Shown piece after piece: positions 60,613 through 64,000 of a stretch of 64,000 nucleotides of DNA. The notes below the pieces were generated by a model that saw nothing but the letters and a program-made list of their open reading frames with translations, was not told where the DNA came from and did no database searches. Position 1 is the first letter of the stretch. Every line of letters starts with the position of its first letter. This DNA is from Streptomyces sp. A2-16 (lineage in GTDB: Bacteria; Actinomycetota; Actinomycetes; Streptomycetales; Streptomycetaceae), in assembly GCF_018128905.1 (NCBI RefSeq), contig NZ_CP063808.1:8432001-8496000 (forward strand). Direction: 5' to 3'. A program made the translations under genes and the position numbers.

Positions 60613-60852
60613 ATGACCACTCGGACCGACACCGCCGGCTCCGTCACCGCCGTCTACAAGGTGAGCGGGATGAGCTGCGGACACTGCGAGGGGGCCGTCT
60701 CCGGGGAGATCTCCGAGATCGACGGAGTCAGCTCGGTGAAGGCGGTCGCGTCCAGCGGCGAGGTGACGGTGGTCTCCGCCGCACCGCTGGACGAGGAAGC
60801 GGTACGCGCCGCTGTGGACGAGGCCGGCTTCGAGCTCGTGGGCAAGGCTTGA
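60613..60852 (+). CDS. copZ: copper chaperone CopZ (HMA domain)
   Basis: A 79-residue HMA protein with the copper-binding GMSCGHC motif near residue 19. CAGGAGAA precedes ATG 60613. It passes Cu(I) to the ATPase encoded 98 bases downstream. Standard ferredoxin-like HMA length, no additional domain. Confidence 0.92.
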   Translation: MTTRTDTAGSVTAVYKVSGMSCGHCEGAVSGEISEIDGVSSVKAVASSGEVTVVSAAPLDEEAVRAAVDEAGFELVGKA

Positions 60853-60908
60853 GAAGCGCCCCGTGAAGCGCCACAGCAGGGTGTCGGGCGACCGACGGTC
60901 TGCTGTGG

Positions 60909-60934
60909 CCGGTCGCGCGGTTCGCCGCGCCCCT
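60909..60934. repeat. short GGTCGCGC...CGCGCCCCT repeat between copZ and copA
   Basis: GGCCGGTCGCGCGGTTCGCC followed by GCGCCCCTTGAGG matches the core found again at 63781-63808. Common in Streptomyces intergenic regions. Confidence 0.65.
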
Positions 60935-60950
60935 TGAGGAGTTGCAGTAC

Positions 60951-63182
60951 ATGTCCGGCGACACCGAAACCCCAGCCATAGCGCCGACCTCCGAGGTCGA
61001 GCTGCTCATCGGCGGGATGACCTGCGCCTCCTGCGCCGCCCGGGTGGAGAAGAAGCTCAACCGGATGGACGGCGTCAGCGCCACCGTCAACTACGCGACC
61101 GAGAAGGCCCGGGTCAGCTACCCCGCGGGGACCGAGGTCGCCGACCTCGTCGCGACCGTCGTGAAGACGGGGTACACGGCGCAGGAGCCGGCGCCCCCGG
61201 CACGGCGGCCGCAGGATCCGGAGGAAGGGGATCCCGAGCTCGCCCCCCTCCGGCAGCGTCTCGTCGTCTCCGTGCTGCTCGCCGTCCCCGTGATCCTGCT
61301 CTCGATGACGCCCGCGCTCCAGTTCGACAACTGGCAGTGGCTCGCGCTCACCCTCGCCTCGCCCGTCGTCGTGTGGGGGGCGTGGCCCTTCCACAGGGCC
61401 GCCTGGACGAACGCGCGGCACGCGGCGGCCACCATGGACACCCTGGTCTCCGTCGGGACCCTCGCGGCCTTCGGCTGGTCGCTGTGGGCCCTGTTCCTCG
61501 GTGACGCGGGGATGCCCGGCATGCGGGAGCGGTTCGAGCTCACCGTCGGCGGCATGGATGGCGCCTCGACGATCTATCTCGAGGTGGCCGCCGGAGTCAC
61601 CGCCTTCATCCTGCTCGGCCGCTACCTGGAGGCCCGTGCCAAGCGCCGCGCGGGGGCGGCCCTCCGGGCGTTGCTGGAGCTGGGGGCCAAGGACGTCTCC
61701 GTGCTGCGGGACGGGCGGGAGGTGCGGATTCCGGCGGAGCGGCTGGGTGTCGGGGACCGGTTCGTCGTACGGCCCGGGGAGAGGATCGCGACCGACGGCA
61801 CCGTCGTCGAGGGCGTCTCGGCCGTGGACGCCTCCATGCTGACCGGCGAGTCGGTGCCGGTGGACGTGGGCGTCGGGGACGCCGTCACCGGCGCGACCGT
61901 CAACGCCGGCGGGCGGATCGTCGTGGCGGCGACCCGGGTGGGCGCCGACACGCGGCTCGCGCGGATGGCGCGGCTGGTGGAGGACGCGCAGAACGGCAAG
62001 GCGGAGGTGCAGCGGCTGGCCGACCGGGTCTCCGCGGTCTTCGTGCCGGCCGTCCTGCTCATCGCCGTGGCCACCTTCGGGGGGTGGCTCGGCGTCACCG
62101 GGGACACCGTCGCCGCGTTCACCGCGGCCGTCGCGGTGCTGATCATCGCCTGTCCGTGCGCACTGGGGCTGGCCACGCCGACCGCGCTCATGGTCGGCAC
62201 CGGGCGCGGCGCGCAGCTCGGCATCCTCATCAAGGGGCCCGAGGTCCTGGAGTCCACGCGGCGCGTCGACACCGTCGTCCTGGACAAGACAGGCACCGTC
62301 ACCACGGGCCGGATGACCCTCCAGGAGGTCCATGTCGCCGACGGCGCCGACGAGAAGCAGGTGCTGCGGCTCGCGGGCGCCCTGGAGCACGCCTCCGAGC
62401 ATCCCGTCGCCCGGGCGGTCGCCCTGGGCGCCGAGGAGCGGGTCGGGCCGCTGCCGGCCGTCGAACGGTTCGAGAACGTCCCGGGGAAGGGCGTACGCGG
62501 GCACGTGGAGGGCCGCGAGGTGGCCGTGGGGCGGCTATTCGACGTGCTGCCCGCCGAGCTCGCCCGCGCGAAGGAGGAGGCGGAGCGGGGCGGTCGTACG
62601 GCTGTCGTCGTCGGGTGGGACGGCGCGGCACAGGGCGTCCTGGCCGTCGCGGACGCGGTCAAGGAGACCAGCGCGGAGGCGGTGCGGTCCCTGCGGGCGC
62701 TGGGGCTCACGCCGGTGCTGCTGACCGGGGACAACCGGGTGGTGGCCGAGGCGGTGGCCCGGGCCGTCGGGATCGACGAGGTGATCGCCGAGGTGCTGCC
62801 CGAGGACAAGGTGGACGCGGTACGGCGGCTGCAGGGCGAGGGGCGGGTCGTCGCGATGGTGGGTGACGGAGTCAACGACGCGGCCGCGCTCGCCACCGCC
62901 GACCTGGGACTCGCCATGGGGACCGGGAGCGACGCGGCGATCGAGGCGGGGGACCTGACCCTGGTGCGCGGGGACCTGCGGGTGGCCGCGGACGCAATCC
63001 GGCTCTCGCGGCGCACCCTCGCCACGATCAAGGGCAATCTCGTGTGGGCCTTCGGCTACAACGTGGCCGCGCTGCCGCTGGCCGCGGCCGGGCTGCTGAA
63101 CCCGATGATCGCCGGGGCGGCGATGGCGTTCTCCTCGGTGTTCGTGGTGACCAACAGCCTGCGGCTGCGTGCCTTCCGTTGA
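60951..63182 (+). CDS. copA: copper-exporting P1B-type ATPase
   Basis: A 743-residue Cu(I) pump; GAGGAG lies nine bases before ATG 60951. One HMA domain with GMTCASC (residues 22-28), TGES phosphatase loop near 299, transmembrane CPC at 401-403, phosphorylated Asp in DKTGT at 445, SEHP (about 483) and GDGVNDA near 638. It exports Cu(I) using ATP. Together with CopZ and the CsoR-type operator it forms a copper-resistance operon. Confidence 0.95.
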   Translation: MSGDTETPAIAPTSEVELLIGGMTCASCAARVEKKLNRMDGVSATVNYATEKARVSYPAGTEVADLVATVVKTGYTAQEPAPPARRPQDPEEGDPELAPLRQRLVVSVLLAVPVILLSMTPALQFDNWQWLALTLASPVVVWGAWPFHRAAWTNARHAAATMDTLVSVGTLAAFGWSLWALFLGDAGMPGMRERFELTVGGMDGASTIYLEVAAGVTAFILLGRYLEARAKRRAGAALRALLELGAKDVSVLRDGREVRIPAERLGVGDRFVVRPGERIATDGTVVEGVSAVDASMLTGESVPVDVGVGDAVTGATVNAGGRIVVAATRVGADTRLARMARLVEDAQNGKAEVQRLADRVSAVFVPAVLLIAVATFGGWLGVTGDTVAAFTAAVAVLIIACPCALGLATPTALMVGTGRGAQLGILIKGPEVLESTRRVDTVVLDKTGTVTTGRMTLQEVHVADGADEKQVLRLAGALEHASEHPVARAVALGAEERVGPLPAVERFENVPGKGVRGHVEGREVAVGRLFDVLPAELARAKEEAERGGRTAVVVGWDGAAQGVLAVADAVKETSAEAVRSLRALGLTPVLLTGDNRVVAEAVARAVGIDEVIAEVLPEDKVDAVRRLQGEGRVVAMVGDGVNDAAALATADLGLAMGTGSDAAIEAGDLTLVRGDLRVAADAIRLSRRTLATIKGNLVWAFGYNVAALPLAAAGLLNPMIAGAAMAFSSVFVVTNSLRLRAFR

Positions 63183-63379
63183 GGATTCCTTTGTGGGACC
63201 CCCTCTGGAGTCCGCGGCCACGCTCACATAAGCTCTTCACAAGACTCGCGCATCGTCCTTACGCTTGGGTCCCGTTCGCTGTATCCGGGCTCTTGCGCAT
63301 CTAACGGACATTTGCAAGAGACGCAGATCACAGTGATGCGAACGTAACCATCGAAGGGGTTCGAAGGTCTAAGTTGGCG

Positions 63380-63568
63380 ATGTCAGGCAGCGTCTTGGGG
63401 GGCGTTGACCTGGCGTCTGAGGATGTCTTGGGGGACTTCCTCGGAGCTGCGTTGCCGGGGCACGCACTTAGGGAAGCTTTGAGCGGCCCTCCCGACCGTG
63501 CGCTGTCCCGGCAGACCGCACACATGAGTAGTACGAGGAGTTTTGCTCGTTCTGCTCAACAGCAGTGA
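63380..63568 (+). CDS. possible small protein with atypical codon use
   Basis: A 62-residue frame (MSGSVLGGVDLASEDVLGDF...SSTRSFARSAQQQ). The sequence looks protein-like, but third positions are only about half G/C, unlike every chromosomal gene nearby, and no strong ribosome-binding site precedes it. It could be a leader peptide, a transferred gene or chance. Confidence 0.3.
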   Translation: MSGSVLGGVDLASEDVLGDFLGAALPGHALREALSGPPDRALSRQTAHMSSTRSFARSAQQQ

Positions 63569-63654
63569 CAGCAGTACCGGAAAGACAGCGATTCAGGCGC
63601 TGGTCTCTCAGACGCCCGGCCGGATCCCGTGGGGGGAATCCGCACCGGGACATG

Positions 63655-63707
63655 GGAAGGCGCCCTGGACGCCGGCCCGTGGGGGGACCGTCGCCAGGGC
63701 GCCTTCC
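63655..63707. terminator. 14-bp perfect hairpin
   Basis: Arms GGAAGGCGCCCTGG (63655-63668) and CCAGGGCGCCTTCC (63694-63707) around a 25-base loop. Confidence 0.75.
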
Positions 63708-63780
63708 GCTTTTCGCTCCGCGGATCGAGCCGGGCTGTTCGTGAAACTTCAGGTCGTCGCCCGGCCACCCGCCGGTGGGG

Positions 63781-63808
63781 GCTGGTCGCGCAGTTCCCCG
63801 CGCCCCTG
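63781..63808. repeat. dispersed intergenic repeat core
   Basis: GCTGGTCGCGCAGTTCCCCG then CGCCCCTG, a very common Streptomyces intergenic sequence; here it lies just past the citrate synthase stop. Confidence 0.7.
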
Positions 63809-63840
63809 AAGAAGCAGGTCAGCCCCGGCACCGGCGTCCG

Positions 63841-64000
63841 TCAGCGCTGCTCCACCGGCACGAAGTCGCGCTCGACGACGCCCGTGTAGATCTGGCGCGG
63901 GCGGCCGATGCGGGAACCGGGCTCCTTGATCATCTCGTGCCACTGGGCAATCCAGCCCGGGAGGCGGCCGAGGGCGAACAGGACCGTGAACATCTCGGTC
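63841..64000 (-). CDS. citrate synthase, C-terminal end (partial)
   Basis: The last 52 codons read TEMFTVLFALGRLPGWIAQW, then HEMIKEPGSRIGRPRQIYTG and end VVERDFVPVEQR with TGA at 63841-63843. The RLPGWIAQWHEM segment and RPRQIYTG are the conserved C-terminus of citrate synthase. The rest lies beyond the window. In S. coelicolor citA lies a few genes from copA, as I recall. Confidence 0.9.
   Translation of the reverse strand, partial: TEMFTVLFALGRLPGWIAQWHEMIKEPGSRIGRPRQIYTGVVERDFVPVEQR

Larger units (their letters stand above)
63183..63840. other. intergenic stretch with terminator, repeat and small ORF
   Basis: About 660 bases between copA and citrate synthase. It holds an open frame of 63 codons at 63380-63568, a perfect 14-bp hairpin at 63655-63707 and a short dispersed repeat at 63781-63808. 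No clear gene. Confidence 0.6.

Overview
The window is high-GC actinomycete DNA with Streptomyces hallmarks: chaplins, rodlins, a MelD-type tyrosinase pair, very strong third-position G/C, GTG starts and ATGA/GTGA translational coupling. From memory, the order chaplin - tyrosinase pair - chaplin - polysaccharide genes - long chaplin/short chaplin - divergent rodlins - acyl-CoA ligase - inositol genes - copper chaperone/ATPase - citrate synthase matches the S. coelicolor chpG/chpF/chpA-chpD/rdlAB neighbourhood. Species cannot be fixed from sequence alone.

Region 1 (1-11,055) is the right-hand part of an integrated actinomycete conjugative element (AICE, pSAM2-like). A leftward run of small transfer-type genes contains an FtsK/TraSA-like DNA translocase. 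It is divergent from an HTH-PLD-like regulator followed by a Nudix protein resembling the pSAM2 immunity factor Pif. Distal cargo includes an HD hydrolase, an AT-richer two-gene nuclease module (DUF262-HNH plus a PD-(D/E)XK-like protein), a broken ScoMcrA-like head domain and an unknown protein. The element ends at a 3' half of tRNA-Arg(UCU), the expected attR. Integrase, replication gene and the intact tRNA should lie left of the window.

Region 2 (11.1-19.2 kb): a decayed TrmO-like gene, a D-2-hydroxyacid dehydrogenase, a DUF2087 regulator, a chaplin, the tyrosinase/cofactor pair, secreted proteins, a VKOR-family protein with DUF5949, and a second short chaplin. Region 3 (19.8-32.7 kb): a tightly coupled extracellular-polysaccharide operon (two GT4 glycosyltransferases, polyprenyl-phosphate sugar transferase, Wzy-like polymerase/ligase, MurJ-like flippase with a long disordered N-terminus, deacetylase, Wzz-like protein, FemAB/GNAT-like protein), then a secreted GH26-like hydrolase and an ATP-grasp protein. 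Region 4 (32.7-36.9 kb) is an aerial-hypha surface island: a sortase-anchored long chaplin, a short chaplin, three rodlins and an LCP protein.

Region 5 (36.9-46.7 kb): FadD-like ligase, VWA lipoprotein, an ABC permease coupled to an unusual S15-peptidase/ABC-ATPase fusion, an APC permease and a lipoprotein. Region 6 (46.8-55 kb): myo-inositol catabolism (mmsA/iolA, iolD, iolB, aldolase, iolC, divergent IolE/H-like gene) and an AraC regulator. Region 7 (55-64 kb): small HTH protein, GNAT, zinc alcohol dehydrogenase, MMPL exporter with divergent TetR and two palindromic operators, copZ-copA with a CsoR-type operator, and the 3' end of citrate synthase.
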